Source of the DNA: Zygnema cylindricum
Taxonomy: Eukaryota; Streptophyta; Zygnematophyceae; Zygnematales; Zygnemataceae
DNA length: 42,538 nt
Assembly: GCA_037447655.1 (NCBI GenBank)
Contig: JBBHKE010002433.1
Coordinates: 1 to 42,538, forward strand
Direction: 5' to 3'
Shown here: positions 31,897 to 41,658 of the stretch, one piece after another
How positions within the stretch are numbered: the first letter of the stretch is position 1
Layout: every line of letters starts with the position of its first letter
Translations under genes and position numbers: made by a program
Notes under the pieces: generated by a model
What the model saw: the letters and a program-made list of their open reading frames with translations, nothing else
The model's database searches: none
Told to the model about the DNA's origin: nothing

Positions 31897-32938
31897 TGTT
31901 GAAATAATTATATTTATAAGGTATTTTCTAGGTCTGAATATATTAGTAAAAACAGGAAAAGTAAAGAGCGGACAGCCTACCTCCACCTCTTCCCTCTAGC
32001 CCCCATACTTGTTGTAGTCACCCCTATACTTGTTGTAGTCACTGAAGGATAGAGAAGGTGGTGGAGCCGTGGCTGCCTTAGCTCTATAGACAGGACTTAA
32101 GAGTGACCTAAGTCACTCTTAACAAAAGGTTGAGTCTGGCAGGACTCGAACCTCCGACCGGCAGAGCGAGGCATAGCCGTCAACTCTAACTGGTCTATCG
32201 TAGAAGTTCGTTATATTACATGGGGTGCTATATTTATTTAAACATTGAATAGAACATTAATTCAATTAACAGAACTATGAATAGAAAACATACAAACATA
32301 TCAGATTCAGTCTGTGCATCAAATCAGCCGCACGAAACAAATGAATCAGACATTTATTTCGACGGCGTAAATTAAAAGTCGGTCTTCATCCGACGGCGCT
32401 AATCGTCGCCGATGTCCCGGAATGGTCACTTTGGCGGTTAACGGAAGTGGCGTGATGTGGCGTGACCTAGCGATACGTGGCACGATTGAATTGAGCAGCG
32501 GTGATCCCGGACAACATAAGGACGATTCAAACGGCGACACGCGTCCACTCCATGGCGTTGTCGTAAAGAGGCCGTACTGAAAGTACATCGGCCGCTGTAT
32601 TTTTACGGTACTTTACGGTCTCTTGACTGGAGCATACTTCAGTAGATAGGGGTTGTGAGAGGGGTTTGGGACTTAGGGGATTTGGGTAGATAACACCTCT
32701 GTCCTATAGAGCTTCTATAAAAGTTGGCATTTTTGCTGCCTCATAACTAATCGGCTGGTTGGCCGTTTTCAGTGAATATTTTTTCTATATACCCAGGGGA
32801 GTCTTGGCTGCACAGAGGTGTTGTCAGTATGTTAGTTTGCCTTCTTGGGCAGCAGTGGTTATAGCTTGAAGTGGGTTAGTTAAAAACTATCAAGAGGCTT
32901 CCTGAATTCCGTAGTCTAATGGAGGACATAGAATTTCA
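31897..32938 (+). repeat. Copia 5' LTR
   Basis: 1042 bp, starting TGTTGAAATAATTA and ending AATTTCA, directly abutting the primer site at 32939. TATA box TATAAAAG at 32716-32723. A near-perfect hairpin TTAAGAGTGAC-CTAA-GTCACTCTTAA lies at 32097-32122. A partial duplication of CTTGTTGTAGTCAC (near 32007 and 32028) is absent from the 3' LTR. Confidence 0.9.
32135..32205 (-). repeat. tRNA-like sequence in copia 5' LTR
   Basis: On the minus strand: A-box-like TAGACCAGTTAGAG (complement of 32184-32197) and a perfect B box GGTTCGAGTCC (complement of 32142-32152), at tRNA-like spacing. The T-stem pairs at 4 of 5 positions and a TTTT run follows within about 20 bases. It is not a full cloverleaf. 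The same structure is at the same place in the 3' LTR, so it predates this insertion. Confidence 0.5.
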
Positions 32939-32953
32939 GGTTATGGGCCCACC
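32939..32953 (+). other. Copia primer-binding site, anticodon region of initiator-Met tRNA
   Basis: GGTTATGGGCCCACC starts at the first base after the 5' LTR. It is complementary to the anticodon stem-loop of plant initiator-Met tRNA (GGTGGGCCCATAACC, anticodon CAT). Priming by a 5' half of this tRNA is established for Drosophila copia and some relatives. The usual TGGTATCAGAGC site is absent here. The ATG in the site is in frame with gag. Confidence 0.75.
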
Positions 32954-33870
32954 CTCTATGGTTCCCACTTTTAATGGATCTAGGTTCATCTATTGGGAAG
33001 CCATGATGATGGGGTCTTTGTGCAAAAAACGTTACTTGGGTATCGTCAGTAGACAAGTGAAACGTCCACCTTCAGGAACTCCACCACTATTTGGAGGAGT
33101 AAGGTTTCCTGGAGGAGTAAGGTTTCCTGCAGGAGCGACTGCTCAGTGGAGGAGGCAGATGATTAGGACACCAGTGTGTCCAAAAATGGGAAAGGGAAGG
33201 AGACACCCCTCACTCCTATTGCCACAACACCGGGAGCGGCAGCTGTGAAGACCGTGGAGAACGATACTCAAATGTGGGAAGACGTAAACATGGCTGCCAA
33301 GAACTTCATTCTAAGGCACCTCACTCCAGCGTTGGCCACACCTCACCTTCACATTTACAAGGCCGAGGAGTTGTGGGTGAGTTTGGTGGAGATCTAAAGA
33401 GCTGGGATTATTCAAGAGCTCCAGTTGGCTAAGCAGAAGCTAGTGAGCTACACTTACAAAGGAGGAAAGAAGTTAGATTATTGTAATGATATTTCTTGTT
33501 TGTATATGGAGATGGAAAGTGCCACGTGGACACGTAGAATGAAGATGAAAGTTAACACTCTCATCATGAAGTTACTTGACGAGTACGAAATCATAGTGTA
33601 CCGAGTACAAGAAATGACTGACAATTCATGGAAGTGGAATACAGTGGTTCAGATGATACTTGTGCAAGAAAACACCATGGAGATTAGGAGAGGAGGAAAT
33701 AACATTAAAGCTCTAGGTGCAAGAGGGGACCGATGGGGGAAGGATCCGAAGAAACCGTACAAAGGGGAAAGAGATCAATCTAGAGGAACAAGGCCCCCAA
33801 AGGGCCTTTGAAATTTTTGCAAAAAGCCACAACACTTTAACGCGGATTGTGTCAAGCTGTCGGAGCTGAG
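32943..33870 (+). pseudogene. Copia gag, decayed
   Basis: The gag-like N-terminus (MGPPSMVPTFNGSRFIYWEA) reads from the ATG inside the primer site at 32943, or from 32919 inside the LTR end, the same frame. An 18-bp direct duplication (33093-33110, 33111-33128) precedes the first frame change. The second frame (33176-33811) has an in-frame TAA at 33395. The nucleocapsid zinc knuckle follows as NFCKKPQHFNADC, where the codon of the expected first Cys is TGA (33809-33811), a one-base change that truncates gag within the knuckle. Confidence 0.8.
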
Positions 33871-34049
33871 GCTCCAAGAGATCCGTGGAGGGGGTTCTTT
33901 CGAAGGGAAGAAAAAGGCACATGTGGTCACGAAGGTGACAGGAGAAACCGAGGATAAGTCCTCTGAGGAGGATAGGGGGCTTCTTCTTGACAAGAGTCTG
34001 GAGGAGAACGAGATCCCTCGGAGATAGAAGTGTGCGGTTGGAGCAACTC

Positions 34050-35361
34050 GGGAAGCTCCACAAGAAGGATGGATCATCGACTCAGGTGCATCCATGCATA
34101 TGTGTCGTGATAAGCATTTTTTCACTAAGATAAGAAATATCCCTACTATAGAGATAAGTATGGGGATGGGAGAGTGGTCAATAAAGATCTAGTGGGGTCA
34201 GTAGTTCTGAAAGTCTTAGTGGAGGGTAAGACTTATATACTCACATTCACAGATGTACTTTACATTCCTCAGCTGAGCAAAAATCTTGTCTCTACATCTG
34301 TGTTAGATGAAAAAAGTTTGATACCTTTACTAGAAAGGGAGTCTTTACACCTAATATAGGGATGAAGTTTACTTCACGGCAGATAAGGATAGCCAAAGAA
34401 TGTTTAGGCTTAACCTGAGTAATGAAAAGAAGAATGCTTACTACGTTAGTGTTCCTAAGTTGATGATTTGGCATAAACAATTGGGGCATGTGCATTTTGA
34501 TAGGTTGAGGGAAATGAAAAAGCTTGGGGTAGAAGAAGGCGTTCAATTTGGGGATAATGAAATGATGGATGATTGTAGTGGATGTGCTCAAGGTAAGGCT
34601 CACAGACTTCCCGTTCCCAAAGCCGCCATATATAGAGGTGAGAAAGTACTACATCTGGTCCACACAAATATATGGGGATCTGCAAAAGTACCCTCGGTTG
34701 GAGAAAAGAGGTTTATGTTGACAATAACCGATGACTAGTCTAGATTCTTTAGAGTCTACTTCCTAAAAACATAGTGTGAAACAACAACTTACTTCAAAAA
34801 ATATAAAGCCTGGAGTGAGAATTTGCACGGAACCCCCTTAAGAGAATAAAGAGTGATAACGGGGGGGAATATTCCTCTAACCAGTTTCAGGAATACTTGC
34901 AAGATGAGGGAGTTCAGCACAAGAAAATTGTACCATAAAACCTGGAACAAAATGGGGTAGCTCAGAGGTTCAACCGAACACTAGGAGATGGTGCATATTG
35001 TATGTTGGCCGATAAGAAAATAAGAAAGAGATTTTGGGGAGAGGTCATGAACTGTGCCAACTATTTTAAGAATAGAGTCGTTACCTCACGTGTAAAGGGA
35101 ATGACGCCTTATCAGAGATGGGTGGGAATGAAACCAAATATCTCTCACCTTAAGGTATTCGGTAGCCAAGTTTACAGTCTTGACACGGATAAGAAAAACT
35201 GGAAATTAGATGCTAAGGGAAAACCTGGACACTTTGTGGGATATGATGAGGATGTCAAGGGATATAGAGTCTATGACTTAGCAAAGAGAGATATCATTCT
35301 GGTCAAACACCTAGTTGTCATGGATGAAGGGAAGTCATTCGACACATTTAAATATACCTAG
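34050..35361 (+). pseudogene. Copia protease and integrase, decayed
   Basis: Protease motif WIIDSGASMHMC keeps an intact DSG at 34079-34087. LTFTDVLYIPQLSKNLVS follows (34231-34290). The integrase zinc-binding domain WHKQLGHVHFDRL ... CSGCAQGKAH lies at 34466-34600 and the first catalytic Asp in TITDD (stop TAG replaces the Tyr normally following, 34736-34738). The expected second-Asp region reads GGEYSS after a degraded stretch with several stops. The catalytic Glu position reads NGVAQRFNRT, Gln instead of Glu. The C-terminal part (35002-35361) is open. Integrase is inactive. Confidence 0.85.
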
Positions 35362-35496
35362 AAGATAAAAATCAGGTTTGCATTTGAAGGTGAGGAGGAC
35401 TATGTCCTTCTCGAAAGAGACATGAGTGAAACAGGAATTGCATATTCAGGGGAGATCCAAGACACAGGCGATCCAACGTAAACCTCACATATTCCT

Positions 35497-36540
35497 ATGG
35501 ATTTCGAGGAGACAGAAGAGGAGGAACCGGAACCGGCTTCCATGGATAGGGGAGCCGATGAGACAGTAAGGAGAAATCGAAGACTTCCCTCCATCCCTGC
35601 TTCAGAGTTTGAGGGAGGGAGAAGGAGCAGCAAAAGGATTCAGGAAAAACAGGCCGCTCACAAGGTAACTAAGCTATCTCACCTAGATGAGCCTCAGTCA
35701 TACTCAGAGGCATTAAACAGTCTGGAGAAAGACGGATGGATTAGAGCCATAAATGATGAGATGGCCTCTATCATGGAAGCAAATATTTGGGAACTAGCGG
35801 ACTATCCTCCAGACAAAAAACCGATTGGCGATAAATGGGTATTTAAACTAAAATTAAACCCACATAATACTATTGAGAGATATAAGGCTCGATTAGTAGC
35901 AAAGGGGTTCACCCAAAAAGAGGGGATTGACCATGAACAGACTTTTGCTCTAGTTGTTCGGTTCCCATCAATAAGGATTCTCCTCAGTCTGGCAGCAGCA
36001 GAAGACATGGAAATACACCAGATGGATATTAAGAGTGCCTTTCTTAATGGTGAATTAGAGGAAGAAATTTTCATGAGGCAACTAAAGGGATTTGTGGAAG
36101 AAGGAGAAGAGAGCGAAGTATGACAGGCTCCCTGACAGTGGAATAAGAAACTAGATGAGTTTCTCACCAATCTGGGATATATCCGGATCAGCTCTAACCA
36201 TTCTATTCATATGTTTGAACATGAGAATGGTCATATTTTTATTGCAATTTATGTGGATGATCTGCTTGTGTTTAGTGAATCTTTGGAAAAGATCTAAAAG
36301 TTAAAGAAAGATATTAGAAGCAGATTTGATATGAAGGATTTAACGAAGGCAAGATATATTTTGGGGATTCAAATAGAGAGAGATTGCAGGAAAAGGATTA
36401 TCAGACTTACTCATAAAGAAACAATAGGTAATATGCTTGAGAAATTCAAGATGGAAAAGGCAAACAGCTGTAGCACTCCCCTAGACTTGAAAAAAATAAG
36501 TGATTGGGAGTGTAGAAGGATGACTGATAATTTTAGATGA
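35497..36540 (+). pseudogene. Copia reverse transcriptase, decayed
   Basis: RT motifs in order: GWIRAINDEMASI, WVFKLKLNPHNTIERYKARL, AKGFTQKEGIDHEQTF, and MDIKSAFLNGELEEEIFM. A TGA stop at 36121-36123 ends the first piece. The catalytic box IAIYVDDLLVFSES is at 36241-36282 with YVDD intact (36250-36261). The thumb region (ARYILGIQIERD) continues at 36331-36540. Upstream, 35400-35500 is a charged linker. Two or more stops disrupt the frame. Confidence 0.88.
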
Positions 36541-36544
36541 CCAG

Positions 36545-37252
36545 ATGAGTCTAGAAGAGAGAGACTTTATGAGGTCTATTCCTTACAGGCATGTTGTAGG
36601 AAGTTTAATCTACTTTATAAACTGTACAAGGCCGGACATAGCGGCAACAGTTCGAGTACTCAGTAGGAGTCTTAATGATCATAAGAAAAGAGACTGGGAG
36701 GCAGCCAAGAGAGTCACGAGATATCTTGTGGGAACCAAAGAGTTATGGTTGCATTTGGGAGGGGAGCACACTAACATCACTACTAAGAGTGATGCCAGTT
36801 ATGGGGATACACCTATGAGAAGATGCACTTTTGGGTATGTGTTGTATGTGGGGGAAGGTGTTTGGTGTTGGAGCAATAAGCAAAAAAAGGTGGTTGCTCA
36901 GTCTACAATGAAGAATGAGTACATGGCCTCTTGTTCTACTGTGAAAGAGTTGATGTGGGTTAAGTCATTGTTGCAAGAATTGGGGTATATGAAGGAGAGA
37001 GTGCATGAAGTGTTTTGTGATAATCAAGCTGCCATTGCAATTGCAGCAAATCCAAAACATCATTTTAAGTCTAAGCATATGGACATAAGATTGAGTTTTG
37101 TGAGAGAAAAAATTGAGAATAAGATTGTTAATCTTGTATATAGATATGATGAGGAAATGGTGGCTGATATGATGACAAAACCGGTGCCTTCTCCCAAGTT
37201 AAAATATTGTAGAGAAAAGTGCGGACTAAAACTGAAGTTAAAATTAGAATAG
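36545..37252 (+). pseudogene. Copia RNase H
   Basis: The best-preserved part of the element: 235 codons without a stop. Motifs are YRHVVGSLIYFINCTRPDIA, KSDASYGD (catalytic Asp), AQSTMKNEYMA (Glu), CDNQAAIAIAANPKHH (Asp) and KHMDIRLSFVREKI, with MMTKPVPSPK at the end, all characteristic of copia RNase H. It is out of frame with the RT thumb just upstream. It ends about 14 bp before the 3' LTR. Confidence 0.9.
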
Positions 37253-37265
37253 AAAATAAGGGAAG
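37253..37265 (+). other. Copia polypurine tract
   Basis: AAAATAAGGGAAG immediately precedes the 3' LTR start TGGTGAAATTATTAG. Confidence 0.75.
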
Positions 37266-38285
37266 TGGTGAAATTATTAGATTTATAAGATATTTTCTAT
37301 GTTTGAATACATTAGTAAAAACAGGAAAAGTAAAGTGCACGCAGCCTGCCTCCACCTCTTCCCTCTAGCCCGCATGTTTGTTGTAGTCACCGAAGGATAG
37401 AGAGGGTGGTGGAGCCATGGCTGCCTCAGCTCCATAGGCAAGACTTAAGAGTGACCTAAGTCACTCTCAACAAAAGGTTGAGTTCGGCAAGACTCGAACC
37501 TCCAACCGACAAAGCGAAGTGTAGCAGTCAACTCTAACCGGTCTGTCGTAGAAGTTCGTTACATTACATGGGGTGCTATATTTATTTAAACATTGAATAG
37601 AACATTAATCCGATTAACGGAGCGATGAATAGGAAACATAGAGACATATCAGATTCAGTGTGTGCATCAAATACGCCACACGAAACAAATGAATCGGACA
37701 TTTATTTCGATGGCGTAGATTAAAAGTCGTTCTTCATCCGACGGCGCTAATCGTCGCCGAGGTCTTGGAATGGTCACTTTGGCCGTTTACGGACATGTCG
37801 TGATGTGGCGTGACCTAGCAATATGTGGCAGGATTGAATTGAGCAACGGGGATCCCGGACGACATAAGGACGATTCAATCGGCGACATGCGTCCACTCTA
37901 TGGCCTTGTCGTAAAGAGGCTGTATTGAAAGTACATCGGTCGCTGTACTTTTACGGTACCTTACGGTCTCCGACTGGAGCATACTTTAGTAGATAGGGGT
38001 TGTGAGAGGGGTTTGGGACTTAGGGGATTTGGGTAAACAACACCTCTTTCCTAGAGAGCTTCTATAAAAGTTGGCATCTCTGCTGCCTCATAACTACTCG
38101 GCTGGTTGGCCGTTTTCAGTGATTATTTTTGCTACATACTCAAGGGAGTCTAGGCTGCACAAGGGTGCAGTCAAACTGTCAATTTGCCTTTTTGGGTAGC
38201 AGTGGTTCTGGCTTGAAGTGGGTTAGTTAAAAACTATCTAGAGGCTTCCTGAATTTTGTAGTCGAATGGAGGACACATAATTGCT
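37266..38285 (+). repeat. Copia 3' LTR
   Basis: 1020 bp. TATAAAAG at 38063-38070. It ends AATTGCT followed by ACCTT (38286-38290). The end differs from the canonical CA, presumably through mutation. The hairpin and tRNA-like sequence of the 5' LTR are retained. Confidence 0.88.
37483..37550 (-). repeat. tRNA-like sequence in copia 3' LTR
   Basis: Counterpart of 32135-32205: B box GGTTCGAGTC (complement of 37491-37500) is preserved; the A-box-like segment is CAGACCGGTTAGAGT. The T-stem has decayed by one pair relative to the 5' copy. Confidence 0.45.
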
Positions 38286-38290
38286 ACCTT

Positions 38291-39045
38291 ATTGTGGCAT
38301 GTCCCACTGTTTGCCCATTGATTAATATGTTTGTCCAATTTAAGAAAATATTATATCCATTTTGTTTTTGTTTTTACCCAACATAAACTTTCAATTACAA
38401 TTCAAAATCGGAAACTAACTAATTTGTTTTTCATGCTAATGTTTGCTTTTGCAATTCTAAAGTGCATACAGTATCGACATTTTCTGCATCAAGCTTACAT
38501 TAGTGAGTCACTACATATATTACGGGTGAACTACACCATATAATTCGACGAGTTTCTATTTCCAAATGTATTCCTCGTTGTAACTTCTCATCGTACGCTC
38601 TCTCATTCCGCCTTTGGATATTTGACGCCTCGACTTACTTTCTCTATATATCCAACCTCAAACATTTCTACGCCTCAACAATCTTCCTCCACGTTTCTTT
38701 CACATAATTTTCTCCCTTCTTCCCTTTAATTCGCTTTGTCTTCTTCCTTATGACACTTTTTCATTTTTGTTTATTCTTTATTTTTTTAGTTATACCTCTA
38801 CCGTTTATAATATAAAATAAAGTATATTCCATTTATAGAAATATATTGGCGACGACAATTTATTTGTCAACAAGGTATATCGCCCCCCCTTCTCGATGAG
38901 AAGTCAATAATATCGATTGTTTGAGATATCGCAATAGGGAAATTCACTGGCTCAAAACTGTACAAAATCGCAGCGGTCGTTGTCTACCTTTCTTCAACGG
39001 CCGGAGGCCCCGGTACTGTAGTTGACTGAAAGTTTGTACGAAGGG
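38291..39045. other. AT-rich spacer
   Basis: No coding supported. 38560-38780 is pyrimidine-rich (TCTTCC/TTTCTC). Palindromic ATATCG fragments near 38875-38935 may be residues of the TAGTGTTG family. Confidence 0.4.
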
Positions 39046-39638
39046 CAGAGGTCGCAAAAGTCAAAATTTTACATAACCGAAACCGACTGTTTTTTTTTTC
39101 AAAATTTGAGTAATCGACGCCCGACCGGGTTATGTCACGCTCCAAAATTGTTAACCGTTTACCGACCGACGTTTAAGAAAATAAAAGTTAACCGAAACTC
39201 GATTTCTCGCGACTAACCGTGCGCGCCCGTAACCAAAAAAATACAAACTTACAACGCTCATTGTTATTAGCTTTAATGACTTTGCAATAATGTACGACGT
39301 ATAAATAAGCCAATAATTACGATTTGTCGCGTTCCCTAAGATTTGCGAAATGAATAGTGTTACTACCGTGTCAGATTTGCGACGCTAATCATGATGTCAC
39401 GTACTTCCACGATACCAAAGAGTACAAAGTACAATAATGTTGGATTGTATAGATAGTACAAAATTTTCATTTTTTTTGGTTTTTTGGTTAACCGACCGTA
39501 ACCCACTTTTTTTTTTCTGGGAATCAACTAACCGCAACCGCCCGGCCCCCAAAATTTGGCAACCGAATCCGTTTTGGATCCGGCACGGGCGGTCGGTTAA
39601 CGGTGGTCACGGTTTCGGTTGACCGTTTGCGACCTCTG
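39046..39638. mobile_element. Short hAT derivative, CAGAGGTCGC family
   Basis: TIRs CAGAGGTCGCAAAAGTC on the left and CAGAGGTCGCAAACGGTC on the minus strand at the right. The 8-bp flanks ACGAAGGG (39038-39045) and ACGAAAAA (39639-39646) match at 5 of 8. It is 593 bp, non-coding, and its two halves align with the two ends of the transposase-bearing relic at 17770-21688. It therefore looks like a deletion derivative of that family. The interior is unusually rich in GTTAACCG motifs. Confidence 0.75.
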
Positions 39639-39669
39639 ACGAAAAATTGTCATAAAAGCTCATTTATTC

Positions 39670-40668
39670 CATAGTTCAAAAGTAGGTGACCGTACGCCCA
39701 TACAATATGCCTATTGTACGCAAAACATACAATATGCCCTTAAGACCCATATTGTATTCGCCGCAAAATGAAATAAAATAGGGACAGGGTTGAGTTGCAC
39801 ATCGATCGATAGAGAATTAAGCGACATGTCTAAATTTTGAAAAAAAATCGGACAAAATCAAATATTTTTGTGAGTTTTGAGGGACTTTTTATTTAAAGCG
39901 TCAGATTTGGACGATCGGACGGGCACTGATCAAAGTAGGCGATTTTAAAAAGATCACATGAAAAGCCCATAACATAATTTACGAAAGGACAATCTGTCAT
40001 ATTAGTGTCTTCAATTTTGAAGGCCACACTAAATAAAGCCTCAAATTGACCAACCAGGCAGTATGGGACGATAAAAAAAATAAAATACCACACTGCCAAA
40101 AAAATTACCAAAACCTACGGACTAACCCTGTCGGCGTTCACACGGTCGAAACGCGGCTGTCTGACGAATGTGTGTGAACGAGATTTTTTACGACATGGTT
40201 TTTTTCCCTTTTTAGAACGCACATTCTCATGCGTCCGCGGTTACTAAATCTAATTTATTGTACTTTTTAACTTAAAAAAGGTACATTTATGTACGATATG
40301 ACACTGACCGTACACCACTCTATTTAAGAGACAACGTACTTTCATTTTTTACGGTACTTGGAAAATAACCCTAATTAGAGTAATGAAAAATATAGAGTAA
40401 ACTTCGCTATTTGAGAAATTTCCCGGTTTTTTTTTTTCCCAGTTTTTTTTTTTTTTTCCCACGGAATGTCATCCTACGCCGTGTCAGTTCGCTGAAAAAT
40501 TCCGTCCGGCGGCGTGCGCTGTACTTTGATCTTACGTCAGATTCGGACGTTCATACAGGAGTGTGCACGACGCACACACATACAGTATGCCTACGTTGCG
40601 AGAGTTTTGTGCAAAGTTTTGTGCGCCTACCAAAGGCCTACCATAAAAAAGCCTACTTTTGAACTATG
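39670..40668. mobile_element. hAT-like element, CATAGTTC family (copy 2, with internal insertion)
   Basis: TIR CATAGTTCAAAAGTAGG at both ends and a perfect 8-bp target duplication ATTTATTC (39662-39669, 40669-40676). It is opposite in orientation to copy 1 at 14040-14679. It is about 360 bp longer because of an extra block at about 40055-40430. Part of that block (about 40138-40370) is closely related to the interior of the CACCG-type element at 3587-4125, including the AACGCGGCTGTC and TTTAAGAGACAACGTACT segments. No transposase. Confidence 0.88.
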
Positions 40669-40994
40669 ATTTATTCCGTGTTCTCCTGTACGACCCTAAT
40701 GGAAACTTCGTGGTATCGCTTTTGGCGTTCATTCTTTTCCGGTCCTGTAGCCTGTTTCTTTCCGTACGCACATCTCCGATTATTCATCCGACGGTTTCAA
40801 TGGAAAAGTAGGATGCTATACCTTAATTGGAGAGTATCCAAAACTCCAAATGAACAAATGTGCACGGGGATAGTTTGGCTAAAAATAAGAGTATACGCTG
40901 GTATCGGTATACAATTGTATACATTCGTACAAGCGCCCGTCAGTCCTGAAAGTGTCCAGATGCCGGTTTGCCTTTATATATATCTTTACTTGTA
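40669..40994. other. Spacer without recognised gene
   Basis: An open frame of 144 codons (40666-41100) crosses this region but continues into a MITE and matches nothing known, so it is not called. Confidence 0.4.
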
Positions 40995-41209
40995 CAACCG
41001 AGTATCGCTATTAGAGTTAATAATTTTTTCGCCACTTAAAACAACTTTTTTCGTACACTCTTGTCCGATTTTCAATTTAAGACCGTCAATCGGAAGCTGA
41101 GAATCTTACCTTTCAATCGAAACCGTCAGATAGAAAAACCGACATGCGTGTACGGATAAAAGATGTTTAAAGAGACGAAAAATACATTATCACTAATAGC
41201 GGTTTACGG
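40995..41209. mobile_element. CACCG-type hairpin element, decayed (copy 9)
   Basis: Ends are degenerate (CAACCGAGTATCGCTATTAG on the left, AATAGCGGTTTACGG on the right) but the interior is homologous to 41431-41656: TTTTTTCGCCACTTAAAACA, TTGTCCGATTTTCAATTT and GAATCTTACCTTTCAAT segments. TA lies at each side. Confidence 0.5.
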
Positions 41210-41221
41210 TACTGTACAGTA

Positions 41222-41418
41222 CACCGCCAATCGCTATTACAGTATATAAGCTAATAAGGTGCCCCTAAATTTTGACACCAAAACCTGAAATAGAATTAAT
41301 AACACTACTTAAGGACGTGGACTATATTCTGCCACGTCTCAGGCACTAAATAAGAATCAATAACGCTAATTATTTTTTGACGCTATATAATCCTTGACTC
41401 TAATAGCGATTGTCGGTG
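41222..41418. mobile_element. CACCG-type MITE (copy 7)
   Basis: CACCGCCAATCGCTATTA at the left and, on the minus strand, CACCGACAATCGCTATTAG at the right, with TA on both sides (41220-41221, 41419-41420). 197 bp, non-coding; an interior GGACGTGGACTATATTCTGC segment is related to sequence near 18435. Confidence 0.75.
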
Positions 41419-41430
41419 TACTGTACTGCA

Positions 41431-41656
41431 CACCGTGAATCGCTATTAGTGTTAATGTTTTTTTCGCCACTTAAAACATATTTTCTCCGTACACACTTGT
41501 CGGATTGGTGATCTGACGGTTGCAATTGAAAGGTAAGATTCTCAACTTCCAATTGGCGGTCTCAAATTGAAAATCGGACAACTGTGTACGGGAAAAATAT
41601 GTTTTAAGTGGCGGAAAAAATATTAACGCTAATAGGCGTAATAGCGATACACGGCG
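41431..41656. mobile_element. CACCG-type foldback element (copy 8)
   Basis: Starts CACCGTGAATCGCTATTAG, ends AATAGCGATACACGGCG followed by TA; the left dinucleotide is CA. Almost the whole 226 bp pairs with itself: CGCCACTTAAAACATATTTT near 41465 is matched inversely by AAAATATGTTTTAAGTGGCG near 41596, and the inner arms continue to the centre. A foldback MITE rather than a TIR-only element. Confidence 0.75.
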
Positions 41657-41658
41657 TA

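Larger units (their letters stand above)
31897..38285 (+). mobile_element. Ty1/copia LTR retrotransposon, decayed
   Basis: Order gag, protease, integrase, reverse transcriptase, RNase H, which is Ty1/copia order. LTRs are about 1.03 kb, and target duplication ACCTT is at 31892-31896 and 38286-38290. The frames contain many stops and shifts, and the integrase Glu is changed. By-eye comparison of about 215 bp of the LTRs gives about 20 differences (9-10%), so it is clearly older than the gypsy element. Unusual points are the primer site complementary to the anticodon region of initiator-Met tRNA and an antisense tRNA-like sequence in each LTR. Confidence 0.93.

Noticed and set aside
40666-41100. 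144-codon plus-strand frame
   Set aside because: It runs from the end of a hAT-like element into a foldback MITE; chance frame.
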